NCBI GenBank assembly: GCA_037903475.1
Contig: JBAJFG010000096.1
Span: 434,001-498,000 of the forward strand
Direction: 5' to 3'
DNA length: 64,000 bases
DNA from: Ancylostoma caninum
Lineage: Eukaryota > Nematoda > Chromadorea > Rhabditida > Ancylostomatidae
Shown: positions 10,846 through 22,300 of the stretch, one piece after another
Layout: each line of letters opens with the position of its first letter
Numbering within the stretch: position 1 is the stretch's first letter
Position numbers and translations under genes: made by a program
The notes under the pieces: generated by a model
What the model saw: the letters and a program-made list of their open reading frames with translations, nothing else
Told to the model about the DNA's origin: nothing
The model's database searches: none

Positions 10846-11598
10846 CAGTGGACGGCAAGGGCGGTGGCCCATTCACGGCCTCGCGAAGAACGCCGCGCGA
10901 CCGCGCCGCGCGCGCCGAGATCGATATCTTCTGCCGGTTTTATGCTATTTCTAGCTGATTTCTACACGATTTGGTGGTCTTTTCCCGTTTTTTTTTCATG
11001 TTTCGTCGCATTTCTCGTTCGTCTTCAGTTGTTTGCGGGTGTGCTTCCTCTAAATCACCTCTTTTTAGATGTCGCTGCTCCCCATCTACATCTGAAGACG
11101 GAGGAAAAATAAGATTGTGAGTACTGTGCTGTAGTTTGTGCTTTGGGTTTCTTCGTTTTTTCTTTTGGAACTTGAGGCGTCGTTTTTGTCAGTAGACCTG
11201 CAGAATAGATTTTTTTGCTCTCCAATGGACTTTTTTGGAGAGTAGACCTTCAGCTGACACCATATTTTTCCTTTCTCCCTAGTGAAGTGTTCATTTTTTA
11301 TATTATCGATGCGGTACAGTAAGCAAAGGCTCAGAAACCTTTAAATTTCTGAAAAAGGAGAGTCCTTCAGCCTCGCTCACTTTATAGAAACAGTGAAATG
11401 TGTACTCGTTGTAGATGTGTGCTGTTTTAGATCCTGCTGCTCCCTGCCTACACCTACGGATCGAAGTTCCACGGCAGTTCCTGGAATTGGGTAGAAAAGC
11501 TGCTTTAACCAGCACAACGGCGGCAGACGGCACCGTTTTCGGCGCGCGCGGCGTCCTTTGCGAGGCCGTGAATGGGCCACCGCCTTTGCCGTCCACTG
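10846..11598. mobile_element. CAGTG/TA-family TIR element, 753 bp
   Basis: TA (10844-10845) precedes CAGTGGACGGCAAGGGCGGT. The right end is its complement with one change (ACCGCCTTTGCCGTCCACTG), followed by TA (11599-11600). Arms of at least 50 bp are over 90 percent complementary by eye. The interior is longer than in sibling copies, but I see no transposase. Other family members are at 6923, 9933 and 47931. Confidence 0.8.
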
Positions 11599-11837
11599 TA
11601 TGTCTTAGGCTCCCGAATATTTTCGAGGAGTGATTACGACGACTTCAGGTTCCGAGACATGAGAACTGAGGATGGGCTGGATCAAAATTTTGGCTATAAA
11701 AATCTCTAATTCGCCATGGTACATATTTTGGATGTCCCTCCTTCGAAGGGCTTTGCTAGTAAAAAAGTACAGTGAGCATCAGTGACTGCTCTGTTCGATG
11801 AAGGTTTCCTCACCAGTACTGTTCAAATTTATAGTGA

Positions 11838-11935
11838 AGAAGTGGTGGACAGATGCGGTATGGAAAGACATGAGGGAGTTACGAAAGACACAGCCAGATC
11901 GTGATCTCTGGCGTAGAAGGGCTAATGAGGAGGTG
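11838..11935 (+). pseudogene. Possible non-LTR retrotransposon 3'-end remnant
   Basis: One frame reads KKWWTDAVWKDMREL followed by DRDLWRRRA. This resembles the conserved C-terminal tail of nematode non-LTR retrotransposon polyproteins (R-W-x-D-x-V-x-x-D-M-R then D-R-x-x-W-R-R). It runs into a low-complexity GAA/GGA-rich stretch. The segment is too short for certainty. Confidence 0.35.
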
Positions 11936-12132
11936 GAGGATAAGAAGAAGAAGAAGAGGAGGAGGAAGAAAAAGACGGAACAATTTCACAGATCTATGAA
12001 ACTGCCTACATAGTTCCCTGTTTCGTGTCTACCCTTTACGCTTTGTACAGCTCGTGATTTTCGTGGTTCAATTTGGGTCACATTTCCCTTATTTCCGGTG
12101 TTCTGATGCTTTCGCGCTCAATTTGAAAATTT

Positions 12133-15124
12133 TTAAAGCTCCAAGTTTACTCGCAGTCTTCTCACTCTTTTCCCGATATTAAAATTTGCACATCTTTTCA
12201 CTTCCGAATCATCAGCAGCAAATATCAGTAATAGGTGTGAGGTTTGTAAACAGTATTTTTGTGAAATAACCATACATGAAACAGTAGATCTTTCCAGCAG
12301 ATCACTACTGCCACTTCTGGACGGGACAGCAGCGTATGGTTCCTCGCTTTTTGTTTCGTAGCCCGAGAAGCGCACTTTGAATATTTCATTCTTCATCGGT
12401 TTCGTCCCTGGAATAACCGAGTAAAAACCAGAGACCCCTCTGCTGCACTACAACAAGCTTACGAGGTGGAGAGTACGGCGCTTGGATCTGATACGAAGAT
12501 CGATGGTGGATGGCATTCACCGCCGGTGGCAACGGATGTGATGGAATGTCTTCTGTAGAAGATTTCCCATCGTATCCAGGAGGATCTCCTTGAGATGCCT
12601 GAAGATGGGTGAATCACGAAGTATTTTCTCTAGTCACATAAAAAAAACTACCGTGATCTCTATTTCGTTTGGCACATTCACTGAAGCTCTGGTCGCAGTA
12701 GTGCTCTCAGCTGATTCCGTGAAGGATTCGCCTTGAGGATGGTAGACCTAGAGTAATCAAAGAAATAAAGAGAATATATTGAATATTTTATTGATGTAGA
12801 TTTGATAAATATGTAGAGCAGCAAAGAAAGGCGTAAAATCGAGCCAAATAAAGGCAAAAAATAAGAGTAGAAAAAGGAACTTAAATGTGAGCCCAAATGT
12901 AGCAAATTTTTCTGTGAAAAAATGCTTGCGGCTCAACACTCCTCGCAAAAAAAAATCCACAGATGATGTTTCGCGATCCAAGAAAGACGAAAAATCCTTG
13001 AGAAGAAAATACACAAAACGTGCGGTTGATAGCAACGTGGAAGTTCAATATGCAAAGACAGAAACTGTTGTTGAAAAAGTCTACGAAAATATACAGCCAC
13101 TTTGGTGCGGCATCACCTCAATTGACACCGCAGTTGCTGGGACACCCCTTCGCGTGGGACAATACTCCATTTGCACAGTTTATTACAGGGAACTCCGTAT
13201 GCAAGGGGCGGGACAGCAGCGCGGCTCTCTTGGGCGGAGACACAGAGGTTTTGCATGTGGTTCTGGTTGTCTGCCTCTGCCAGCACCACGCAACCCGAGT
13301 GCCACTCCGCGCCGCTGTTCCGTCCCTTGCACACGGCCGTTTGGAGTTCCTTGTAGCTGCTTGAATCTATGCAACAATCCTTGACTATGTATGTACGGTC
13401 CCTACAAGCAATCGTACTATGAAAAACCCATGACAATTGACGGGACATGTATCTGTAGTTTTGACATTACAAGGGACCAAAACTCTGTTCCCACCTCAAT
13501 ATGAGTTGTTTCTACCAGAAGTGGGTGAGGCCGCCGTTCAGCGACTGAGAACGTCGTTGTAGTTTCTGAGACTGTAGATGTTGTAGTGGAATCAAGCGGA
13601 TCCAAGGAGTTGCTTAAGTATTCGGGAAGACTTTCATAATTTCGTCCATGATCACTCGTTTTTGCATTGTCGGACGCCACGCTCTAAAAAATAGGTTGAT
13701 TATCTTGACAGCCTTCTAATACCACAACTAGAAAAAAAGACGATATCAAGTTAAGCGACCATAAACACAAGCACTACTTATATGGCCACTGATAGGCAAC
13801 TTTGATTGTAGTTTATGCTAATTTCGATTATTTGTAGTTTATTTCACAGAGGAAGATGGTTGTATAGACGCAAAAAAGAACGCAGGAAAATGTGCAGCAG
13901 TTCTGAAAGGTGAGACCAGGAGGCGGCTTGCACAAATACTGAACTGTCATTTGAAATAGGCTATAGGATGTGAAGGCGCACAATACTTCACAAAGAGTAC
14001 ATTTGTTCCGGAAATCACTCACCAAAACATTATTATCCGCAGTCTTTGTTATACTAGAATAATCCAAAGAATCTGTAGTCGTTGTTGAACTAAATAGAGA
14101 ACAAATGATTCACGAATAAAAGCATGGGTGGATGGATGACCGAATGAATAGATGAAGGAAATGTTAAACTTGGAAGGCTTTGAGTATATAAGCCTACCAA
14201 AAGGCGCTAAAGCCTTAGCTAGCTCAGGCCGAAAAAAAAGGGGAAGAAGAAAGTAGCACGACTGAAATCCCTGTAAATCTCAGATACCTCGTTGTTTCCA
14301 CATCCTCCAATGACGGGGTGAAGGAAAATCCTAGCTCTGGCTCATTGTTGATGGGCTTGCTGAGTGAAGGAATGGGGATGGGTGCAGGGTCATTGTCTCC
14401 TTCTTCTGGAGGGATAGTTGTGGTTGGCCTCTCCTCCTCTGTTGTAAGTGAGTTCAATGTAAAAGGTGATAGCGAATGGTCAGGCAAAGGGGTTGATGTT
14501 GGTCCTGGCGGGGCTTCAGCAGAATGTAGCTTCTCCTCCATGTCTGTTGTTGGCAGCAGTTCCTCCGTAGCAGAATGACCGTTACCTTCGCTCTTAATAT
14601 TATAGGCTGTTTTCTATGAGTATAGTATTAATGTTTTTACAAAAGAGATGTCAACACCTTTATGGGAGAAGCTGGCACTTGAATATACAAAGGGCGAGGT
14701 GCAGGCCTGAAAGCATGAACACTTGACTGAAAATTGGAAATATCTGTGTAGAACTAACCAACTATTCGTGAACGACGGAAGGGCAACACTTCGCATAGGC
14801 GTAGAATACTGCCCATCTAACGGTACCGCCATTGGAGGAAGAGGCATTGGAGGCAGAGGTGTCACCAGATCGTAAGAAAGCGACAGACGCGGTAGCTGGG
14901 GCTGATGATATGGTGGGAAACTGGTAACTGCGTAGCTTGCCTCCAAAGGCATGAAACCTAAAGCATTGTAGTTACATGAAACCTAAAGCATTGTAGTTAG
15001 AGAACGATAGTGAAGAAGGATAACAAATACGGCCTACAGGTTGCACCAAAACAGGGGCGACACCGTTCAACGGCAATCGAACACGTGAGACCACAGAGGC
15101 AGTTGCTACCGTCTGGTGTTTGTG
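12133..15124 (-). CDS. Pro/Ser/Thr-rich protein of unknown function, multi-exon
   Basis: Seven exons chain in consistent phase on the minus strand. They are about 15112/15124-14763, 14606-14288, 14089-14023, 13683-13495, 12747-12652, 12598-12463 and 12407-12133 (TAA). The product is about 470 aa, rich in Pro, Ser, Thr and Glu, for example TPLPPMPLPPMAVP, STTTSTVSETTTT and PPEEGDNDPAPIPIPS. No domain or membrane segment is recognised. The true 5' end is unknown because no initiator is identified upstream of the first exon. A 25-bp tandem duplication (14950-14999) breaks the first exon's frame; removing one copy leaves it open. The intron between exons 4 and 5 holds a MITE (13186-13353). The last exon could instead splice out at about 12270. 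It may be an extracellular or disordered regulatory protein, but that is only inference from composition. Confidence 0.6.
13186..13353. mobile_element. TA-flanked MITE in an intron
   Basis: TA (13184-13185) precedes CAGGGAACTCCGTATGCAAG. The right end GGAGTTCCTTG precedes TA (13354-13355). The GC-rich arms explain why several long overlapping open frames exist on both strands here. Ends resemble the element at 38742. Confidence 0.7.
14950..14999. repeat. 25-bp perfect tandem duplication within an exon
   Basis: The unit beginning CATGAAACCTAAAGCATTGT occurs twice without mismatch, at 14950-14974 and 14975-14999. On the coding strand it introduces TAA right after codons reading NYNALGFM. Deleting one unit joins that frame directly to PLEASYAV. 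Confidence 0.9.
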
Positions 15125-15823
15125 CTTAAATATTTACTTAATTAATGACTATTACCCATTCGAATTCAAATTATTAAATCGAACTTCGAAAGATAGGAAT
15201 TTCTTTTCTGTTTTTTTTCTTTTTCGAAACGAGAGAATAAAAAACGTCTAGTTTTCAAAATGAGAGCTACGCGTTAAAAAAAGCGCACGGCCAGCTTGAA
15301 CATCAGTAGATTCCCTAAAACTAAGCTGAGTACTGAAACAAGTGACTTTCCTCGAAACGACTCATCAAAAAGGCTCATGCATGAACTCTTCCATAAGTAC
15401 TAAATTTAGCTGCAAGATCTATTCGCCTGCGCTTTACCTTGCTATGTTAGAGCATTTGACATCTGGTTTTGCAATCTACATTCAATTTTTTAATAAATTT
15501 GGGAAGGGCAATGAGTCAACTTCTGGAATTGTGAAAAAGTCATCGTTATTCAGCACATTTTATTTTGTGTCAAGATAAGCAACTTATGGGAAGAGAATTT
15601 AGTTCCGACTAGGAGAAACGAAGCTCTGAAAACACACGCGCGAAATAGCAGTGCCCCAGCAAATGAGAGCAGCGTAGCTCGAATCCAAACCTGGATACCC
15701 ATGCACAGAAGTTGCCTTCATGGAAAAATATGATAACAACAGCCTGAATGGGAAGATGGATTTCCTACCACGAAATAAATTTCTGCGCACAAAATTCAGG
15801 CTACACAGGCCGGCCATTTCGAA

Positions 15824-16726
15824 GATAAACTACGATAAGTGTAAGTGTAAGTAATAGTGGACACCATTTGTACGTTGCATCGCGTGCGCGCATAGCTCTG
15901 TGGGTTGAGCGAATGATCGACGTTGTGGTGGTCAGGGGATCGAATCCTGCCCTGTGCACCCGTTTTGCAAATACATATAGTATGCTGCCCACGACTGCTG
16001 CAGTTATCTAACAAACTCCAACATAAAAAGTAGCCCGGATGGCTCAGTGGTTAGAGCGGCAGATTGCAATCTGTCCCTATCGCTGGTTCCACTCCGTTGG
16101 AGATCCAGAGTTAAGTATCGCAGTGTTTGGGGTTCACTGCTTGGAACGTCCCCCGTGATCTCCTTCGGGTAGTCCAGGAAGGCATCCGGCAACGTTTTGC
16201 ATAAATTTCGAAGATAAACTACCATAAGTGTAAGTGTAAGTAATAGTAATAGTGTAAGTAATAGTGAAAAACCACTTTTTCAAAGTTGAGGGAAACCGGG
16301 AGAGCGTAGAGCTACTTCGCAATGGATATGGAACAATTTATACGGATTTCAGTTATTTCTGAGGACCCCGAATTGGATGAGCTTTATTATTCAGATGGGA
16401 TAACTGAAGTACTGTGTCCATCTATAGAAGAATAACGGCCATTTTTGTATTTGCGAACCAGTGTACTATAGCAGAAAATGGAAGAGTTCGCTTCGCTTAT
16501 TGTGTATTCAGAAATCTTTCCCCATGAAAATCACAAAAACGAAAAAACGTGAAAGCTCGAAAGTTGTGTAAATGGTCCCCTGCTTCATAGCCTTAACATA
16601 TCCACTGCACTCTGTCTACTATGGACTGAAATTGTATTTTTCTTCGCTTTCTCCCAAGCTCGAGTGATTTATAGGCGGCCGGCGCTCGCCGGCGCCCATT
16701 TGCAGTGGCTGCCGGACCCGACTGTA
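15824..16726 (+). repeat. Dimeric tRNA-like dispersed repeat, copy 2
   Basis: This copy is colinear with 5011-5982 at high identity. It carries two tRNA-like units (A boxes at about 15893 and 16040; B boxes at about 15936 and 16085), the internal GATAAACTACCATAAG block, the 37-codon frame and the GC-rich tail ending GACCCGACTGTA. It lacks a block of about 50 bp before the 37-codon frame and about 25 bp in the GC tail relative to copy 1. Confidence 0.75.
16322..16435 (+). CDS. 37-codon ORF inside the dispersed repeat (copy 2)
   Basis: Start, stop and length are the same as in copy 1. There are four nucleotide differences, two silent and two conservative. The start context TTCGCAATGG is identical. 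Function is unknown. Confidence 0.25.
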   Translation: MDMEQFIRISVISEDPELDELYYSDGITEVLCPSIEE

Positions 16727-18588
16727 TCTCAGCTCACTGAGCAGTGATATCTTCTGGGAGAACACTCTTTCCTTATTCTTACTTGGAAGATGCAAAAGGG
16801 TCACTCATACCAACCATGCATGCAGCATGGATTGAGAGGTCGTGACGCTGTTTTGGAATAAATTTAATTTTCGGTAGAAAAAAACGCGGGTTTCATATTT
16901 ACCAGCCTAATAGGATTCAAAACACCAATAATACGCCTAAAAGTGAGAGTACCTTATTGTTCAGGGTTTGGAAGCAGATTGGTTTAGTACTAGATGTACA
17001 CATTTGAATACCAACTTATTTATCCAAAGAACATACCTTGAGGTATAAAGAAGAATCCTGTGACAACTTGAAGAATGCATAAAAGAATGAGCCGATTCAT
17101 ACGAGAGCCGTAACTATACTAGTGCTCAAGGGAATCCTCGTTGAAATGTGAAATCCTATCGCCGTGCGGGCGAGGAGAGTACAAATGGTGGGGAAAATTT
17201 CAATTGCACCCGAACGTCGGTACGATAATCGCCCGGGTCGTGTATTACTGAAGACGACGCGATTTTCGCGCGTCTTCTTCAAACTGGTCTCTCGGCACTG
17301 GCCAGCGACGGAAGTTCATAAAAACTCGGCAGTGACTACAACATCGCAATTGAATTTTGGTGAAAAAGAGCTGTCCAGATTCTTCGCGAAAAAAAAAACA
17401 GCAATATTACGCTAATCGCTACGGGACAAATGCCTATTGGATTGTTATTTCAATAGCGCTAAATTTAATGAGCTGTTTTCGGCGAAGTGCACTGACGGAT
17501 ATGTCTGGTTTTGGAGCAGAGGTATTTGCAAGAACTAGGAAAACGAACTATGTGAGGATGAGTTGAGAATTCTTCTGACAACAGCTGTCAAGAAAGGATT
17601 GATTCTTCATGGAGTTTCACATCTGTTGAAAATATGGAGTTATTGAGAGAGAGTACGTACAGCTTAGCTGTTTGAAACGCATTTCTCTTCATATTTACTA
17701 GATCGGGACGCAAGATTCGGTTTCGCTTTATTTTCAGTCTGAATCGCTTTTGAACTAGCCAATGAAAGCTTTGGTTACCTCCATTTACTTAGGTGTTCAA
17801 ACCTGGGCATAGTTGATGAAGCTCACCTTATAAGGTTATTATTTTACTTTAAATTACTTAGCTTACTTCATAATGGGGTCCACATACCAATCTGGTTGGT
17901 GCAGAAGTATAATATAGTATACAAAATAAGCTATGGCTGCCGTTATTTTCGACTTTTCCCACATTTTATTTGAAAAGGACTAGTGCACCAGATTATATTT
18001 AACGAGTCTCAACTCTCAGTTCATCTTCCCTTGAAGTAAGACTCAGAAACAGCTATCTCCTCTCCCGTCTTCCTCCTTCTTTTTGACAGAGTTCCACCAC
18101 TTGGTATTCAATGATCATAGATTCTTGCGCTATTGCGGACAAGTTCGTAAGTGCGGATTAATGTGCAGAAAAATAAAAACACACATCATACATGCGGATT
18201 TTTGAAATACTACTTCCAGACACCTGTTTTTGCTTACCATTCTCTACCTTCCGACGATAGCCACGCAGTTTTCAATTCATAGCACTTCGAACTCGCCCGT
18301 GATCAGCGCATCACATCCACTACCCCCCCCCCCCTCCCACTTGATAATGGAATTTTAGCAGCTTGCCTCCCGAAATCAACATCCCACCCGGCCCTTTACG
18401 TTGCCAGTAATATTTAAGAAATCGAGTTCAATTTTTATTACTCATGCGCGAGGTGATGTCAGATCAGTGACCGGAATTCCGTACGACACGACATTTTCAC
18501 GTGCCAAAGGCGATTATGGTAATTGCACTCTTTATGAGTTCTGTTTTGTCGAACAGAATCATTTCACTCACGTTCCAACCCGTCCACC
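16727..18588. other. No gene recognised
   Basis: The stretch contains a short hairpin (GAAGACGACGCG and CGCGCGTCTTC, about 17251-17280) and a C-run with CCCTCCC near 18325. Open frames at about 17160-17566 have no recognisable product. Confidence 0.35.
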
Positions 18589-18984
18589 ATGCGGATTGAA
18601 AATTTCTCTCAGGACTCATCCTATAATGGCGCAAAACTGAATCGACCGGAAATGACGGATCTGCATTTGCTCAGGAGGTCAGTTTTGAGCATTTTTGATT
18701 CCGGAGAACAGTTTTTCCCGCAAAGGATGGATTTCAGAGCTTACCGAGTCTATCTAATGGTTGCACTCGCGGTCAGTACACTTCTACTTTGTATTACTAT
18801 TGTACTAGCCGTACTTCTGTACCAGAAAATCCATCACCTCGACCGAGTGGTGGGTTTCTACAGATTCTTTCCGTAAATTTTCGCAGACCACTGAGTTTTT
18901 AAAATTCAGGAGGACGAACTCGATTTCTGTCGAGGACAACTGGGCACAGCTGAAACTGCTCTAACTACAATGCAAACCCAGTAA
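18589..18984 (+). CDS. Small single-pass membrane protein
   Basis: Three exons (18589-18677, 18738-18849, 18910-18984) encode about 91 residues. The start is MRIENFSQDSSYNG. A hydrophobic segment VALAVSTLLLCITIVLAVLL follows basic residues (HLLRRAYRVY). The tail, EDELDFCRGQLGTAE..., is acidic and may form a short helix. The first intron is exactly 60 nt and in frame, so retaining it would also give an open protein (20 residues longer). I prefer splicing because the GTCAGT donor and GATTTCAG acceptor are good. AATAAA at about 19184 could end the transcript. The positive-inside rule suggests a type II orientation. No family is recognised. Confidence 0.6.
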
Positions 18985-19382
18985 TAGATCGATAAATCGA
19001 TCAAGATTAGAGATTTTCAGAATGTCACTGAATGCAGTTCTACTCCACAGCTTTTCAAATTCATGCAAATTAATTGTAAATTTTCCCTGCTGCTTCAGAA
19101 TTGGTTTTTTTTTTCAATGTAATATGTAATATACGTACTACTATCCATGTCTCAGGGTGTATTTTTTGTTATATTTTTATACAATAAAATGTCAAGCCTA
19201 GAAGCATATATAATTCAGCAACAACAATTTTAACAACAATAACAACAACAAACAACCTCAGGCAAACTGTGCGCACCTCATTGGCGTTTTGATTCCCTGA
19301 AAAGAAAGTCCGACAAAGTGAGGATAACTCAAAAATATTCACGAAAACAGTAAAAAAAGCAATGCATACCCAAGGACAAAGC

Positions 19383-22300
19383 TCATCTCATGAAGACCCA
19401 CCAGAGATTCCTGATAGCAGCCGCTTTCTGCCGCACTATTCGTTTGGGATGCCCAAGCGCTTTAGTGGTAGCTCCAACAACTGTTGCGATTTCCGATTCA
19501 GAGACGTTATTCACGCGTTGTGCCAGCAATCTTAGCGACTCGAGACACGCTAAGACAATGTTCTGCAATTCTATCTTTAAAAACGATCAACTAACAATTG
19601 ACTATGAAGAAGAAGGAGCAGGTAGAAATAAGATACCAGGAAGGACAAGGGAAACCAGGGAAGACGTGCAGTTAACGCACCATAGGTGTATTTATCCCAT
19701 CCAGAGTCCCTGTTACAGCTTTAATGATAAGCAGTCTATCACCAGGCGAAACTCCACCCGAAGAAAATCCAGAGATAAATCGGGGCAAGGCGGATAACAC
19801 AGCCGGTTGGATGTCGCTGCCATTAGAAAGTGCCACACGGAAGACAGGAAGGAACTGCAACAATTAGTGGCATAACAGAAGAATGGGAAACAGAGATCGA
19901 ATGAAAGATCAAACCGACTATACACCTATGAACACTCGCGAAAAAAGGGCACACCTCGTCGAATTGCTGATGAACTGCATGATTATTTTCGGACGACTTC
20001 AATAACGCCGGCAGCAACTGCATCAGAACATTCCTTCCAGCTAAAACAAGAAGTGAAAGAAGTGTAAAAATATATTCCAAATATCAACATTAAGCCTTTA
20101 TTTGGAGAAATAAGAAAAAAACATCTCCAACATATTCAGCGGCAGAGCTTACGTTTATGTTTTAAATAGGAAAAATTGAATTTAAAAGAATGCAAACCTA
20201 AATACCTTCATTTTCTGAGCTCACAGCGGCCACATAGCTGGCGCTGAGTTGGATGAAAATCCTGAACAAGACAAAGAATAAGTATCAGTTCGAAAAGAAA
20301 AAGACCCAGACACATGTATGAATAACTTGGTTAAAAAATTGCATGTTAACCTCGGGTAAAGGTAACCTAAAGCTTCAGGTATTTATTAACCAATGTTTGA
20401 CATTTACCTTTGTTTCCAAAGAAAAGTAGTCCTGAACAGGCATCTCCGCGGGTCATTCGCAGCAATATCGAAGTCGAACAAATCACAAAGTTGTGCGCAC
20501 AATTTGTCTCGTCCAACCTCTTCTGCACGACACAAACGACCGAAAAGCTACAAAGCCCAGAACGCATGGATATTCAAGAAAATTTACAAAGTAAGGAAGT
20601 TTACCTCTTTTATCATCTCGATGCCCTCTTCCCTCCCACGTAAGAGTAGTCCTTTTGCCATACCACATTCTACGCTAAAACAAAAATTCAAGCACGCACA
20701 AGTGATCTCTAGACAATTGCCGAAATTTTCACGGAACGTACTCATATTTGATCTCTTTCCTAACAGTTTGAAGTGTTTCCAAATCTTCTGCGTGATTCGC
20801 GATACCAACACATAATAAATAAGCACTACGCTCGCTACAAAACGTAAATTCCAAACATCGCTCCATAATGGACGCGTCCTTAAAAGAATCTTCCTAGTGT
20901 ATTAGCTACCACATTTAAAAAAAAGCATTAAGCACCTGTGACTGAATCAGAAACAAGCAGAACATATCTAGCAACTGTGACGATGTTGTGAGGTCCATAA
21001 GCTTGTTCACAAATTTGAGCCGAGTATCTCCATCTAGAAGGAGTCCTAGCGATTGCAAAACTTCAGCATATGCCTCGATGACGTCGGCACTCGACAATTT
21101 CACCTATAACTTGTTACAAAACGACTTCCTTGAGAAGGTGAGCAACATTTAAGTCGATGGACGTACCCTCAGTGCCACTAGAATATACTGCTCTAAAATA
21201 CTTGGAAGTATTTTTTCGTCTTTCTTGGTTAATCTGGAAGTCATTTCCAGAAAACAGTCAAACAATTCACGGCTCGGATCTGGAATTCTGAGTTCTGGCT
21301 AGTGTTGGCTACCGCGAAAAAGTTCTGTTCTCTTTCTAGTCGTAATGACTAGGTTTTCTATGAACGTGTGAAAAGGTATAAGTAATGGATAGCGTCAGGA
21401 TCCAGTACAAAGAATGCATAAATATATAAATTTGAGAGCGCTTCAAAAGTACCATATATGTGAAGTACAAAAAAGTAGGTCATCAAAAACTATCATACTG
21501 CGAAAAAAAAAACTCCTGCTCCTTGAACTGATCAAGGCCAAATAATTGAGGAAATCCGGCGATTCCCTACATTGTTCCACAAATAACAAGATTTCACTCA
21601 CGATCAGTCAAGATCGGCAACAACCTCTCTGACAACTCCTTGTAAGACAATTCGTCATGGATAGCAGCACAGAGCATAGGGAAATCTTGTGGCTTCTCTA
21701 GAAACAGTTGTATAAAACAAAAGACTTCTTTCTGAATGAAGAAAACTTCTAGTAGTCTCTGATGATAAAAATTCTAGAACAAACAGCACCTCATACGCTG
21801 AAGATCTTTATGGAATAGATCAAAGCAAGATTTTCACACGAGATGATTGCACCAAGAACAAAATTTAAAATTCCAGGAAACTTACGGTTGATTGTTTTCT
21901 CAGAGATAATGTCCTGAAGCGACTCCCACTTCGTCTCAGCTAACGTTGTGACCAGGGAAAGATAGCTTGCCCTAAAAACTCCCCAATTTTTCTAAAACTG
22001 TTGTAAAAACATATGTTGGAAAAAAGGCCTCTGGAAACTTTTCTCATTGTCCTTTTAATAAAGTTCTCTATACGACCTACGCATATTTTCGAGTTCAATC
22101 ACCCTTTCGAAAAAGACATTCCAACTAACGCCAAGGAAATCTTTCTTTCATATGAAAACTATTTTGCTATCTCTCGAAGTTTTTGAAATTGGGAGTAGAT
22201 TTCACAGCAGATCCTGCCAATGTCAGCTTCCAGTTAAAATATTTGATTACTGCTTCAATTTGTTTCATTTTTCTTCATTCAAGCGACAAATGTGGAAGGG

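Noticed and set aside
12887..13448. Several long overlapping ORFs on both strands (up to 165 codons)
   Set aside because: They cover a GC-rich palindromic MITE (13186-13353) in an intron; palindromes create mirror ORFs and none continues across splice sites.
18322..18336. Poly-C tracts (also near 1307, 22580, 33447, 59061) as regulatory elements
   Set aside because: Simple homopolymer runs without context; likely replication slippage or assembly-sensitive sites.
20605..20674. Alternative reading frame of mms-19 exon 20 (RMWYGKRTT...)
   Set aside because: The other frame (ECGMAKGLLLRG...) fits the MMS19 family and connects to an upstream exon extended to a strong GTACGT donor at 20742.
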